Virus record (IMG/VR): IMGVR_UViG_3300042475_004926
Coordinates: 1-58,924 of that record
Strand: one strand, 5' to 3'
Length of the DNA stretch: 58,924 nucleotides
Source: a virus
Shown here: positions 6,881-15,027 of the stretch, one piece after another
Numbering within the stretch: the first letter of the stretch is position 1
Layout of the letters: each line of letters opens with the position of its first letter
Translations under genes and position numbers: made by a program
Notes under the pieces: generated by a model
Told to the model about the DNA's origin: nothing
The model's input: only the letters and a program-made list of their open reading frames with translations
Databases searched by the model: none

Positions 6881-7735
6881 TTAGGATAGGGTCAAACCTG
6901 GTAAACCCAAACTATACTTCAGAAAGTACCCTAATTCGTAACACTCAGCTTTCCACTCTGCTAAAGTGGGGAAGTCATTAGTCCTCAAGTAGATTTGGGT
7001 TTCAGGAACTACCCCATGCAAAGCATTGAACATCTCATCTTGTTCCACATCAGTAAATAAGCCTTCATAACCAGGACGGTTAATTTTTACTAAATGGGGA
7101 ATACAGTTACCTTGCTCCATTACCTCCTGGATTAAAACTTGTTCATGCTGGTTTCTTATTGCCAACATTACTACGTCCTTGCCTTCTCGCAGTAACCGGG
7201 TTAATTCTCGTCTGACATAGGGTAGAGAAAAATGAGGGTCAATGTCTTTCATTTCTTTCCAAGCCAGGGTTTCTATTTCCCCCAAAGTTTTGGCTTGGGC
7301 AAATATACGGTCTACCATTAGTTTGGTGATTGTACCTAGTGTTTTCCCTGTTCCATTAACATAGTCTGGCGTTTCAATTCCTGAAATACCATAGTGGTCT
7401 GCTAAGAACCAATACAGATGGATTTCTAAGTCTTTGGGGAAAAACTCATTGAACTCAAACTTTGTGGCTTTTCCTTCAGGGGTGTGCATCGCCCCTTTCT
7501 GTAAACCAAATTTTCGCTCCAGGAATTGTTTAAAGTCATTAATTGGGTGAATCCAAGAAAAATTTAGACAAGATTCTAAAATCCGTTGGAACTCCGATTT
7601 CCCAGAGCCAGACTCTCCAAAACAGATAACCAGTTTCGGTAATGGTTTTAAGTCAGCAAATTCAGGTTTTAACATCGTTGGTACTGGGGTTTGTCCTTTT
7701 AACATTTTTTCAGCGTTATTTTTGAGCATTTTCAT
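6881..7735 (-). CDS. P-loop nucleotide kinase, dNMP-kinase-like
   Basis: 284 residues. Walker A is GESGSGKSE at about residues 40-48, in the strand-loop-helix context of phage deoxynucleoside monophosphate kinases. Later segments (TLAWKEMKDIDPHFSLPYVRRELTRLL, then VVMLAIRNQHE, then LVKINRPG) fit that fold, where R and H residues contact the nucleotide. It would phosphorylate dNMPs for replication. The substrate cannot be read from sequence. The ATG lies next to the end of an IsrB element remnant. Confidence 0.6.
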   Translation of the reverse strand: MKMLKNNAEKMLKGQTPVPTMLKPEFADLKPLPKLVICFGESGSGKSEFQRILESCLNFSWIHPINDFKQFLERKFGLQKGAMHTPEGKATKFEFNEFFPKDLEIHLYWFLADHYGISGIETPDYVNGTGKTLGTITKLMVDRIFAQAKTLGEIETLAWKEMKDIDPHFSLPYVRRELTRLLREGKDVVMLAIRNQHEQVLIQEVMEQGNCIPHLVKINRPGYEGLFTDVEQDEMFNALHGVVPETQIYLRTNDFPTLAEWKAECYELGYFLKYSLGLPGLTLS

Positions 7736-7842
7736 CGAAAAATTGGGTCTGAAACCCCGCCCTCCACTATCGCTAAAGGGCGGCTTTTCATAAGTCAGTG
7801 AGAAACAATTAAACCGTTAGAACGACGAATTAACTGAATCTT
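7733..7842 (-). mobile_element. Right-end remnant of an IsrB element
   Basis: Closely matches 44882-44993, the 3' end of the intact IsrB element. It encodes the last 15 residues of IsrB (KIQLIRRSNGLIVSH-stop), the GC-rich hairpin CCCGCCC...GGGCGG and the TTCGATG end. Everything upstream in IsrB is gone. It lies between the genes at 6881 and 7853. Confidence 0.85.
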
Positions 7843-7852
7843 CTGCATATCC

Positions 7853-8125
7853 TCAACAGTTTTTACCCCTTCTAGCATAGAAAAATTTTAATTCCTTTAA
7901 CTCAGCCAATTCCTTTTCCATACTTGAGATTTCTTTTTCTTTTCGTTTTAGGAAATTTTCTTTAGCTTCTTCGATTGACTCAAAAACGTCTCTCCCCAAC
8001 TGAAGATAGTCTTTCCCACCAAAACTGTATCTCAGATGGACATAGGAAGATTCACCCTCAATATCCCCTTCTGCCTCGTATACCCCATTAGTCAGGCAGT
8101 ATTTCGTCACATAGAGTTTAGCCAT
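7853..8125 (-). CDS. Small protein of unknown function with a C-terminal coiled coil
   Basis: 90 residues. The N-terminal half looks beta-rich (LYVTKYCLTNGVYEAEGDIEGESSYVHLRYSFGGKDYLQLGRDVF); the C-terminal half is a charged Lys/Glu helix (EEAKENFLKRKEKEISSMEKELAELKELK). The gene follows a promoter-leader cassette about 195 nt upstream. AAAGGTGAAAA precedes the ATG. Function unknown. Confidence 0.65.
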   Translation of the reverse strand: MAKLYVTKYCLTNGVYEAEGDIEGESSYVHLRYSFGGKDYLQLGRDVFESIEEAKENFLKRKEKEISSMEKELAELKELKFFYARRGKNC

Positions 8126-8167
8126 TTTTCACCTTTAGATTGGGTTTATAGTAGAACACCTGTACTA

Positions 8168-8347
8168 GACATTAGGTTTGATTTCTTGCTTCACAGTGGG
8201 TAAGACGGCTTAACCCCACTCCACAAGCTAACTGCCCGCTTTTCCCTAGTTAAAGGGGGTTTAACCCTGATTGATTAAGCTTGGTTTTCACTTAACCAGT
8301 TTTTGTTGGGTTAACCCCAGTATAACAGAGGGTAGATTAGATGTCAA
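8168..8347 (-). promoter_or_regulatory. Promoter-leader cassette, copy 2 (leader and promoter only)
   Basis: Promoter TTGACA-17-TATACT at 8319-8347, GGGTTAACCC at about +1 and the conserved leader, ending GTG-AAG-CAA-GAA-ATC-AAA-CCT-AAT-GTC-TAG. The leader lacks an internal ACACGAGCTA-type segment seen in other copies. The -35 overlaps the stop codon of the upstream gene. It drives 7853-8125. Confidence 0.8.
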
Positions 8348-8576
8348 GGGGGTAGGGTACGAAATATTTACAACCGCTTTCCCAACCTTCTTCATCCCAA
8401 TCCCCACTGAAATTCCACTTTTCAGGGTCTAACCCATATTTTTTCCAGATTGGACATTTTGAAACAGATTCGGGATGCGAACAATAACAGGCATGACCTG
8501 GGACGATATGACCGTAACCACAGGGCGACGGTTCTAGACTCCCTTCAGCCGCATGATAATAAAGTGGTAAGAACAT
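8337..8576 (-). CDS. Cysteine-rich small protein of unknown function
   Basis: 79 residues with cysteines in CGYGHIVPGHACYCSHPESVSKC and a later GCKYF, plus nearby histidines, a pattern that could bind zinc. The tail is Trp-rich (KWNFSGDWDEEGW). No family recognised. It is the second gene of a two-gene leftward unit with 8601-8822. Confidence 0.6.
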   Translation of the reverse strand: MFLPLYYHAAEGSLEPSPCGYGHIVPGHACYCSHPESVSKCPIWKKYGLDPEKWNFSGDWDEEGWESGCKYFVPYPLDI

Positions 8577-8600
8577 TTGTACTTTGCGCTGGGTTGAAAA

Positions 8601-8822
8601 TTAGGTCGTCTGGAGTTGGGTAGTGATTACTATGTCACCTTCAGGATTTACAAGGGTGGAAAAGATTAATTCACCTTCATACAACATATCCCGCATCTCC
8701 GATGGTATCACAGCTATTGCACTTGTCCCGTTCCCATTCCCCGCTTCCGTTGCTTGTAGATGCAAAGCGAACAGGAGAAGACGGGATATATTTATTAATT
8801 CTTCTTTAGTGAAGTCTTCCAT
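8601..8822 (-). CDS. Small protein of unknown function
   Basis: 73 residues: an N-terminal helix (FTKEELINISRLLLFALHLQATEAG) followed by beta-strand-like segments. No domain recognised. First gene after the promoter at 8852. Confidence 0.6.
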   Translation of the reverse strand: MEDFTKEELINISRLLLFALHLQATEAGNGNGTSAIAVIPSEMRDMLYEGELIFSTLVNPEGDIVITTQLQTT

Positions 8823-8851
8823 GTCTAAATCTTGCTCTTGGTGTTTTAACT

Positions 8852-8880
8852 ATTTTAACAGGGTTCAAAGGGTTTGTCAA
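8852..8880 (-). promoter_or_regulatory. Promoter for 8601-8822 and 8337-8576
   Basis: TTGACA, 17-nt spacer, TAAAAT on the minus strand; a GGGTTAACC site abuts the -35. Confidence 0.75.
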
Positions 8881-8924
8881 GGGTTAACCATTTTTAAAAC
8901 AGGTTAACCGTTAAAGAACTAGAG

Positions 8925-10475
8925 TTAGTCTCCGCCGCAAGCCTCACAGTACCCGTCACCAATGTTGCACACGGGTTGAACAGGGGTTGGGGTCGGGTCG
9001 GTTTCTCCAAATAACTCCGCAAATAAGTCGTCTACTTCGTCCATTTCTTTCGAGGGAAGATAACCTAATTTTTCTAGTGCCTCATCTGAAATATAGCCAG
9101 ATTTGTCATTTGCCTGTTGAAGGGTTGAGAGGCGATAATAGGTCGTTTTGATGTCCGCATCCATAAAGTCGTCAATGAACTGTTCATTGACAGGGCAAGT
9201 ATCCCAAATGTTGGCAGAAATCGAATGACCTAATCCAGTGGAATCCATCAACCGTTGCCATCCGTTCAGTAGTCTCCATTGAACGTCCCACCCTACTTCC
9301 GACGCAATTTCTACATCGGGATGAAAAGCGAACATTTGTGAACCAAATGTTTCGGATGTTCTTTCAATTTCCCGACCTAGCGGTGGGCTGATTTCAGGGG
9401 TGATTGCATACCCGTAGCGGTCGAAGTTTTTTGTGAAACTCGTTGCAGTTGGAGCTACAGTAAAGATTCTATCCATATTGTACTTACGTCCCACTACCGC
9501 CGCTTCCATGAAGCCTAGAGCTATTTTATGGACTAGGTAGATTGGTCTCGAACACCCCCCAATGAAATAGTCATTCCCTTCGTTCTCTTTGATGATGTCC
9601 TCCCGGAACCCTGAAGTTAGGATTTCGTATTCCTCTAAAGCATCGACAAATTCAGCGTATTTTACTTTTTGAGTCGCTAAAAACGATGCTAATCCAATAA
9701 CCCCCAATCCTATTTGTCGGTCTTCTTCAGGACTCAGGTATTGACCTGTCTCTCCCACACCGGTGATTGCATGGAGTTGGCACAGCCATTCTGCCCCTTC
9801 CCGATATGCTTGTGGGAAGTCTTCTGGCTCCAGTAATCCGTAATTTTCATTAGAGATTAGACAGGTAGCACGACTTTTTAAGGCCACTTCCGTACAGACT
9901 TGAAATAGTAGGCGGTCTCCGTTTTTGTCCCATATCTTTTTGGCTAACCAGATATTTCCTTTGTCCACCGCTTCAGCCAGTTTTTTCTTGATTGGGTGGT
10001 TCCGAATCCCTTCGTCCACATACACTGTCTGCTTTACCCACGCATTTGCAAACTCGTTTGCGTCAATAAATGCCTCAATGTCCGGGTGGTCGTAGTCTAG
10101 GTAAATGTTGCAAGCTCCGTTTTTGAAAATTCCCCCACGACGGAGAATTTCATTCATCTTAGAATAGAACTCCATAAAACTTACTGGCCCGGATGCCGTT
10201 AACCCTAACTCATTCTGAGTCCCCGCAGGTCTTAGATTCGATAGATTAATTGCTACTCCAGCCGCATTTCTTAATCCGTGACTCGTAAATAACCAAGAAT
10301 CTTCGATACCGTCTTTACCTTCCATACTGTCTTGGACATCGAACACAGTACAGCTAACAGGGAGTCGCCCTTGAGGTTGTTTACCCCAGTCCCTTACCCG
10401 TCCGGTAAGGGCTAATCCATAGGGTACTGTATTAAATAACTCTTTCTTTTTCTCGTTTCTTTCTTGTTCAAGCAT
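8925..10475 (-). CDS. nrdA: Ribonucleotide reductase, catalytic alpha subunit
   Basis: 516 residues, reducing ribonucleotides to deoxyribonucleotides. The first redox cysteine is in PVSCTVFD; SGPVSFMEFYSKMNEILRRGGIFKNGA follows; the active-site run is FQVCTEVAL (radical Cys and Glu), the second redox Cys is in ATCLISNENYG, then VAPTATSF. The tail has a C-E-A-C pair. TTYYRLST matches the paired tyrosines that carry the radical in class I enzymes, consistent with the beta subunit at 5018. The usual Asn two residues before the radical Cys is Gln here. There is no N-terminal ATP cone, so allosteric activity control is probably absent. Confidence 0.9.
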   Translation of the reverse strand: MLEQERNEKKKELFNTVPYGLALTGRVRDWGKQPQGRLPVSCTVFDVQDSMEGKDGIEDSWLFTSHGLRNAAGVAINLSNLRPAGTQNELGLTASGPVSFMEFYSKMNEILRRGGIFKNGACNIYLDYDHPDIEAFIDANEFANAWVKQTVYVDEGIRNHPIKKKLAEAVDKGNIWLAKKIWDKNGDRLLFQVCTEVALKSRATCLISNENYGLLEPEDFPQAYREGAEWLCQLHAITGVGETGQYLSPEEDRQIGLGVIGLASFLATQKVKYAEFVDALEEYEILTSGFREDIIKENEGNDYFIGGCSRPIYLVHKIALGFMEAAVVGRKYNMDRIFTVAPTATSFTKNFDRYGYAITPEISPPLGREIERTSETFGSQMFAFHPDVEIASEVGWDVQWRLLNGWQRLMDSTGLGHSISANIWDTCPVNEQFIDDFMDADIKTTYYRLSTLQQANDKSGYISDEALEKLGYLPSKEMDEVDDLFAELFGETDPTPTPVQPVCNIGDGYCEACGGD

Positions 10476-10541
10476 ATTTTTTGACTAGGGTAAAACCCTA
10501 GTTTGATAGGGTTTTTATTGGCTGATTATGGTTGTCAGGGG

Positions 10542-10838
10542 TCATTTTTCAATACCCCATTTCTCCGCTAATGCTTTCTGGGTGAACAATTGGGTTGCTA
10601 CCATATTACAGTACATATCGGAGTACATTCCTTTTAGTCGGTTGACAATTTTCTGTAAGTCTTCTTTCGGGAATCTAATGTGTGTTGCTGACGGGTCTTT
10701 ATCCATCGAGAACTCTGCCTCTATTGCTCTCAGCAGTAGCGATAGTTTTAATTGGTACTCTAGTGGCAGGTCTATTTGCGCTTCGACTAGCTTATGATAA
10801 TCATTATCATCTGGTCTTTCTGGTTCTAATACAGCCAT
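10542..10838 (-). CDS. Small acidic protein of unknown function
   Basis: 98 residues, helical, with leucine-rich segments (YQLKLSLLLRAIEAEF; DLQKIVNRLKGMYSDMYCNMVATQLF). I chose the ATG at 10838 because the longer frame begins at the TTG of the promoter -35 and would translate the promoter. It is first in a leftward unit ahead of nrdA, which starts 67 nt downstream after a CTAGGGTTTTACCCTAG stem-loop. Function unknown. Confidence 0.65.
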   Translation of the reverse strand: MAVLEPERPDDNDYHKLVEAQIDLPLEYQLKLSLLLRAIEAEFSMDKDPSATHIRFPKEDLQKIVNRLKGMYSDMYCNMVATQLFTQKALAEKWGIEK

Positions 10839-10869
10839 TTCAAGTTCTGGTTTTTGTTGGGTTAACCCC

Positions 10870-10898
10870 AGTATAACAGAGAGTAGATTGGATGTCAA
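10870..10898 (-). promoter_or_regulatory. Cassette-type promoter (short copy)
   Basis: TTGACA, 17-nt spacer, TATACT and the GGGTTAACCC palindrome, without the long leader. Drives 10542-10838 and probably nrdA. Confidence 0.85.
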
Positions 10899-10944
10899 GG
10901 GGGTCTAGAAAAAACTTTTAGACTTTACCTTAGTTAAAGGTGGT

Positions 10945-11112
10945 TTACCCCTTTCTGCCTTTTTTAAAAGCTTCCTCTACAGTCCTCGAAGCGGAATCTC
11001 TCTTTTTTTGATTGTCTTTTACTGCCCCAAACGCACGCTCTACTACGTTAGGACTCGATTTTTCTCTCTCTCTACGGTCAGGGCGACCGTCTCCACCGGT
11101 TGGCTTTACCAT
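10945..11112 (-). CDS. 55-residue basic protein of unknown function
   Basis: Starts MVKPTGGDGRPDRREREKSS and ends KKGRKG; very basic. AGGAAGAAACTAAG before the ATG is a good Shine-Dalgarno. It contains two similar units, VVERAFGAVKD and TVEEAFKKGRK. It lies 67 nt after the gene at 11180 in the same direction. The charge suggests nucleic-acid binding, but nothing more specific. Confidence 0.5.
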   Translation of the reverse strand: MVKPTGGDGRPDRREREKSSPNVVERAFGAVKDNQKKRDSASRTVEEAFKKGRKG

Positions 11113-11179
11113 CTTAGTTTCTTCCTGTATTCCATTATTGGACTGTCCACATCTGGTTTGGGCGGAAAATCACACTCCC

Positions 11180-11887
11180 CTAAAATGCCCTTACTTTTTG
11201 ACTTTCTACTACTTTAGCAGTCTCCACCACATAATCTTTTATCGAAAATTCATCTTTGAATCTCCCTCTCGCTCTGTCAGATTCCTCCACTACATGAACC
11301 CATCCCATCTTTTCACACTCCTCTTTTACCTTCCGTCCTCCCCCGTATACTGTGAAATAGATTTCTCTACTCTGGGCATGACGACAAGCCGTCTCATACT
11401 CCTCGTATGTTGCTTGGATTCTTTCACTATATCCATGTGTACAGTAGGCTTTCCACCCTTTCGGTACTCCTAATAAGGCGATTTCTTCAAACTCCGTCGG
11501 TACATTCAGGTCTACTAGGATTTTTATCCCCGCTTCCCCCCAATAACGGGATAACCATCTTTTTTGGAATATCTTCTGGATTGCTATTGCTTTTGGACTT
11601 TGTAAGGAAATCGTATAGTTTACTTCCCCCACTAAAGTTATCTCTGTTTCAATCAGTTTTGAGGGATTTTTCCAATGTCCCGACATTCGATAGTCATCAG
11701 TGTAATGGAATATTGTTCCCTTTAACTTATTCGTTCTTGCCTTTGCTCCCCAGATGTTTATTGGTAACTCTGGCCATTTTCCTTGCATATCTAAGCTCAA
11801 GACGGGTATTCCCCATTCATTATTTGTTGGGAATATCCAATTAATCACGTTATTCCCTATTGGATTTAATATTTCTTTAATTGTCAC
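11180..11887 (-). CDS. Protein of unknown function, possibly DUF4417-like
   Basis: 235 residues starting at a GTG behind AAGGGGAAAAAG. The middle (YWGEAGIKILVDLNVP...LLGVPKGWKAYCTHGYSERIQATYEEYETACRHAQSREIYFTVYGGGRKVKEECEKMGWVHVVEE) has the order of a predicted alpha/beta domain seen in small phage and plasmid proteins (DUF4417); I give that match from memory with low certainty. No catalytic motif is obvious. From 11888 to 12122 I see no gene. Confidence 0.55.
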   Translation of the reverse strand: MTIKEILNPIGNNVINWIFPTNNEWGIPVLSLDMQGKWPELPINIWGAKARTNKLKGTIFHYTDDYRMSGHWKNPSKLIETEITLVGEVNYTISLQSPKAIAIQKIFQKRWLSRYWGEAGIKILVDLNVPTEFEEIALLGVPKGWKAYCTHGYSERIQATYEEYETACRHAQSREIYFTVYGGGRKVKEECEKMGWVHVVEESDRARGRFKDEFSIKDYVVETAKVVESQKVRAF

Positions 11888-12122
11888 TTACTTTTTCCCC
11901 TTTTTCAACTGTTTTGGGCGTAGTCAGGGAAGAATCCACCACCCTATTTTACCCCATTAGTATTTGAAGTCTTCGTTGTTGTTATACTAAGTCCGCCCAA
12001 ATCTATTTATAGGAGATAGGGAGTTAAATGCTCTTGATTTGACCACCCTAGAAAAAGAAAAAAAAAGTAACCCCCCCCCGCTCGATTCCTAAAATGGTTC
12101 ACCCTGTTTTAGACTTTTTTCT

Positions 12123-12575
12123 ATGTCTTATCCTGTTTCTGCTGAATATATTTTTCGTCCTCGTCAAAGTACCGAACTACTTTGGGGTACTTTTGTTCTT
12201 CGTGATTCGGACGGCAAACAACTTTGTGCCGTAGTCGCTACTTCCGGTGCTACTGGGTTTCAGAATCACACCCACTATAGGACTAAAGGTAAGGGTTTGT
12301 TACCCCCTTATAGTGAATACACCATTTCTACTGAAGGTTATTTTCTTGCTACCAAAGGTATTGAAGGTATGTTTTTCCCTATTTTACCGTCCCCTGTCCC
12401 CGGTTATGGACGGTCTGAACTGGGTCTTCACGATGATGCCAATGTCCCAGGTTCAGCAGGGTGTATTGTTATCGAAAATCGTGCTACTTTCCGAAACACG
12501 GTAGTTCCACTATTGTCCGCCACACTAAAACAGGGGATTAGAGAAATCCCCCTTAAAATCACATACCAGCGTTAA
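12123..12575 (+). CDS. L,D-transpeptidase-like (YkuD-fold) protein
   Basis: 150 residues. The C-terminal part reads SELGLHDDANVPGSAGCIVIEN, matching the H-x(n)-GS-GC signature of YkuD-type L,D-transpeptidases and related peptidoglycan enzymes, where His and Cys catalyse the reaction. No signal peptide is visible, so it would act after lysis, from the virion, or need a holin. It overlaps the convergent ClpP-like gene by 17 nt. It may help in cell-wall cleavage together with the endolysin at 42068. Confidence 0.65.
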   Translation: MSYPVSAEYIFRPRQSTELLWGTFVLRDSDGKQLCAVVATSGATGFQNHTHYRTKGKGLLPPYSEYTISTEGYFLATKGIEGMFFPILPSPVPGYGRSELGLHDDANVPGSAGCIVIENRATFRNTVVPLLSATLKQGIREIPLKITYQR

Positions 12576-13026
12576 AGACTATTGGGGGTGGTATTTCATT
12601 TTCCATCCTAAAGAAGAATTTCTCTGCTAACCCCGTGTCCGCAAAACAAATACCCTTTTTCAACCATTTGCTAAACTGCTCAAAGGGTATTTGGGGGTTA
12701 ACTTTCTGTAATTCTTTTACTAACTCTATCTTTTTGTCAACTATTATTTCCGCTTCTTTCTCTGATAGTAGGGTTTTACTCGCTACTGGCTCATGGAGCA
12801 ATAGGAATCCACCCTTTTCACAAAATCTTAATTCTGATTTTATTAGTAGTGCGAATACCCCGCCCGCACTTATAGCCCTTCTGACCAGTACAGGTGTACT
12901 ACACATTTGGGCTAACTCTATCGCTATATCTAACTCTCCCCCTTTAGTGTCCACAATAATAGGAGTTCTACCCTCTTTTTGGGCTTCTTCAAGCTCTTTT
13001 AGGGTAGAACTTTTTAGATTCTCCAT
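12559..13026 (-). CDS. ClpP-like serine protease
   Basis: 155 residues. TKGGELDIAIELAQM, then SAGGVFALLIKSELRF (nucleophile Ser in the ISAGG turn), then GGFLLLHEPVA (catalytic His) follow the order of the ClpP/crotonase fold, and EAEIIVDKKIE fits the handle helix. Phage ClpP-like enzymes usually mature the capsid, but this gene lies with replication genes, not capsid genes, so the role is open. I prefer ATG 13026; the longer frame starts with TTG. It follows 13037-13360 closely and is probably co-transcribed. Confidence 0.7.
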   Translation of the reverse strand: MENLKSSTLKELEEAQKEGRTPIIVDTKGGELDIAIELAQMCSTPVLVRRAISAGGVFALLIKSELRFCEKGGFLLLHEPVASKTLLSEKEAEIIVDKKIELVKELQKVNPQIPFEQFSKWLKKGICFADTGLAEKFFFRMENEIPPPIVFNAGM

Positions 13027-13036
13027 TATATAGGGA

Positions 13037-13360
13037 TTATTCCACAATAGCAACCGTTTTTTCCCCAGGGAATAAGTTTACCGTTTTCCCATTCACGGAT
13101 AAGACCAACTTGGTATTTTCTACTGCTCGAACTACGCCTAGCAATAACTCTGCTTTTTCTCCTGTCCAAGCAAAGTACACCACTTTGTCCTCTGGGTGAA
13201 TCCTTTTCCCTTGTATTTCCCAGTATTCAGGGGTAGATAATTCTTTGGGGACTTCTTCGGTTTCTTCAAAATTTAAGCTTAGTTCTTCCTCTTTACGCAA
13301 TTGTGCATCCAGAAGTTTGCCCGCATGATACGAATAGCTTAAAAGTTCCAATTCTTCCAT
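13037..13360 (-). CDS. Small protein of unknown function
   Basis: 107 residues. ATG 13360 follows AGGAGGTAAA, a near-perfect Shine-Dalgarno, so the longer frame is wrong. The N-terminal half is acidic and helical; the C-terminal half has strands (KVVYFAWTGEKAELLLGVVRAVENTKLVLSVNGKTVNLF) that look like a small beta-barrel. A TTGACA at about 13413-13418 suggests a promoter. Function unknown. Confidence 0.65.
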   Translation of the reverse strand: MEELELLSYSYHAGKLLDAQLRKEEELSLNFEETEEVPKELSTPEYWEIQGKRIHPEDKVVYFAWTGEKAELLLGVVRAVENTKLVLSVNGKTVNLFPGEKTVAIVE

Positions 13361-13499
13361 TTTACCTCCTGGGGTTTTCTTTGTTTTTTCATGATAGACC
13401 GTGTGAACTCCTTTTGTCAAGTCATCAATTTATATTGAGCGTTAAGACTTTCTTAAGAGTAGCACCCACTCTACTAAGGCAGACCATGTTGGTAAACTT

Positions 13500-14087
13500 A
13501 TGCTACGAATTTTTATTTATCTATCCCTTATTTTTTGGGAACTGCTCATGATAGCTGTTTTCCTTTTTCAAGCTCAAGATAATAATCCCCCCACCCTGAA
13601 CCCCCCACCAGCGAAGTTTTGCTATCCTGGTACGCCCTTAAATCTAACCTACAATTTGGATACAACCATTTTCTTTCTTGAAAAATATAGCCTTCAGTCT
13701 TCTCCATTAGAGCTTACTAAAGGCTGTGTTATGAGTGCGGGGACTCTAAATGCTCTTACTCAATCTGTCTCCGTCTTTTTAAAACATCGGTTCCCTCAAG
13801 CTCTTATTGTTCGTTCTAATGAGAATGTTAGGGCTGATTTAGGTTTCACTAAGGGTTTAATTACTCCGGTTTTTTGGGAGAAAACTAAGATTTTAGTCAC
13901 TATTACTCAGGTTTCTGGTTCCTACCGCTTATCCGTTATTGTTTCTTCTAATAAGGCAGGTGGGAACTTACTTTCCCCTCCCCCCGATGATGATTTTAAA
14001 TCTATTAGTGATAACTACGCTCAATATTTGGATGTGTTCACTTTGAAACTTTTAACAGATTTGGGGCAATATTTGAGTGGCAAATAA
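13500..14087 (+). CDS. Membrane-anchored or secreted protein of unknown function
   Basis: 195 residues. Residues 1-25 (MLRIFIYLSLIFWELLMIAV...) form a hydrophobic segment like a signal anchor. A proline-rich stretch follows, then a mixed alpha/beta domain. No family recognised. It overlaps or nearly abuts the next rightward gene, a polytopic membrane protein, so the two may act together at the envelope. Confidence 0.6.
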   Translation: MLRIFIYLSLIFWELLMIAVFLFQAQDNNPPTLNPPPAKFCYPGTPLNLTYNLDTTIFFLEKYSLQSSPLELTKGCVMSAGTLNALTQSVSVFLKHRFPQALIVRSNENVRADLGFTKGLITPVFWEKTKILVTITQVSGSYRLSVIVSSNKAGGNLLSPPPDDDFKSISDNYAQYLDVFTLKLLTDLGQYLSGK

Positions 14088-14094
14088 TTTGGAA

Positions 14095-14502
14095 ATGGCA
14101 GATGTAAAGTCCCAAATCGGTAGGGAGTTCTTTGTGGGGGTTGGCGTAATCTATTTTTCTACGACCCTGGTTCGTCTATTTGGTGGACTTAGTGATGACC
14201 AACTCCAACAGACTTATTTACTTTTATTGTCTAGTCTTGTCGATTTTAGTATACCTGTTTTAAGCTTTTTTCTCCGAAATAAACTACAAAAGTCTGAGCC
14301 TATTCTCAAAGCTAATGCTCAAACTTTAATTTGGGTATCTCGTACTTATCCTTTGGTTATTACCCTAGTAAATCTGGTTAGAGTTGCCCCTTTACCACTT
14401 TTAACCTCGTTCTCTACTTATTTTACTATGGTATCGTCTGTCCAAGCTATCTTTGGTTTGTGGACATCTTGGATTTTACATACTTTCTACGAGAAGCATT
14501 GA
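14095..14502 (+). CDS. Polytopic membrane protein, holin candidate
   Basis: About 135 residues with three or four hydrophobic segments: FFVGVGVIYFSTTLVRLF, TYLLLLSSLVDFSIPVLSFFL, YPLVITLVNLVRVAPL and TMVSSVQAIFGLWTSWIL. Small size, several helices and closeness to a peptidoglycan enzyme fit a holin, but the endolysin is far away (42068), so this is an inference. A GTG at 14077 is an alternative start. Confidence 0.55.
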   Translation: MADVKSQIGREFFVGVGVIYFSTTLVRLFGGLSDDQLQQTYLLLLSSLVDFSIPVLSFFLRNKLQKSEPILKANAQTLIWVSRTYPLVITLVNLVRVAPLPLLTSFSTYFTMVSSVQAIFGLWTSWILHTFYEKH

Positions 14503-14702
14503 GTTCTTAAGAAATATTCACCGTTAAAAGTCATGATATAGACTTCATGACTTGTTCCGATTAACGCCACTGGACGTATTAACCCTAACTTGGCTAAATA
14601 CCTTAATTCAAGGTTCTTTGTATCCCCCAAGATAAACCCCGCTTTAAGGATTAACTTTAAAAGACGGGTATTGATTTCTGGATTTTGCTTTTTCTTACTC
14701 AT
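14487..14702 (-). CDS. Small protein of unknown function
   Basis: 71 residues. The ATG overlaps the end of the upstream gene (GATGAGTAA), which indicates translational coupling. It has a helix-turn-helix-like order (INTRLLKLILKAGFILGDTKNLELRYLAKLGLI) followed by two strands, which could be a winged helix. No firm family. Confidence 0.55.
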   Translation of the reverse strand: MSKKKQNPEINTRLLKLILKAGFILGDTKNLELRYLAKLGLIRPVALIGTSHEVYIMTFNGEYFLRTQCFS

Positions 14703-14961
14703 CGCCAAAAAGGTTGTCTAATTTTTCTAGATAAATTCTCATTTTTAATCCCATTTGGGACAGTCTGAAATATGCTTCTGGTTTGGCAAAATAAATAACC
14801 GGTTCCACCACTTCTACTGCTCCCAACTCAATACCAAATACTAAGGCTAATTCTAAGTCATCTAATTTTAGCTCCTCTAATTCCTCCATTCTAGCCATTT
14901 TATTTGGGCTTAACGCAATTAGAAGTCTAATGACATTTGCATTCACATATTCAATCCACAT
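14695..14961 (-). CDS. Small protein of unknown function, possible winged helix
   Basis: 88 residues: helices (VNANVIRLLIALSPNKMARMEELEELKLDDLELALVFGIELGAV) and then strands, resembling the layout of its downstream neighbour. The pair may be small DNA-binding proteins. Stop and start overlap with 14487-14702. Confidence 0.55.
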   Translation of the reverse strand: MWIEYVNANVIRLLIALSPNKMARMEELEELKLDDLELALVFGIELGAVEVVEPVIYFAKPEAYFRLSQMGLKMRIYLEKLDNLFGDE

Positions 14962-15027
14962 TTTTACCCCTTGCTTTTCAGAACTACTTTGGGCGAAAAG
15001 GGGGCATCGAAACCCCCTTTTTAAGAC

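Noticed and set aside
11008-12504. Several rightward frames between 11008 and 12504
   Set aside because: They are antisense or out-of-frame shadows of 11180-11887 and 12123-12575, rich in Leu/Ser/Phe as expected for shadows.
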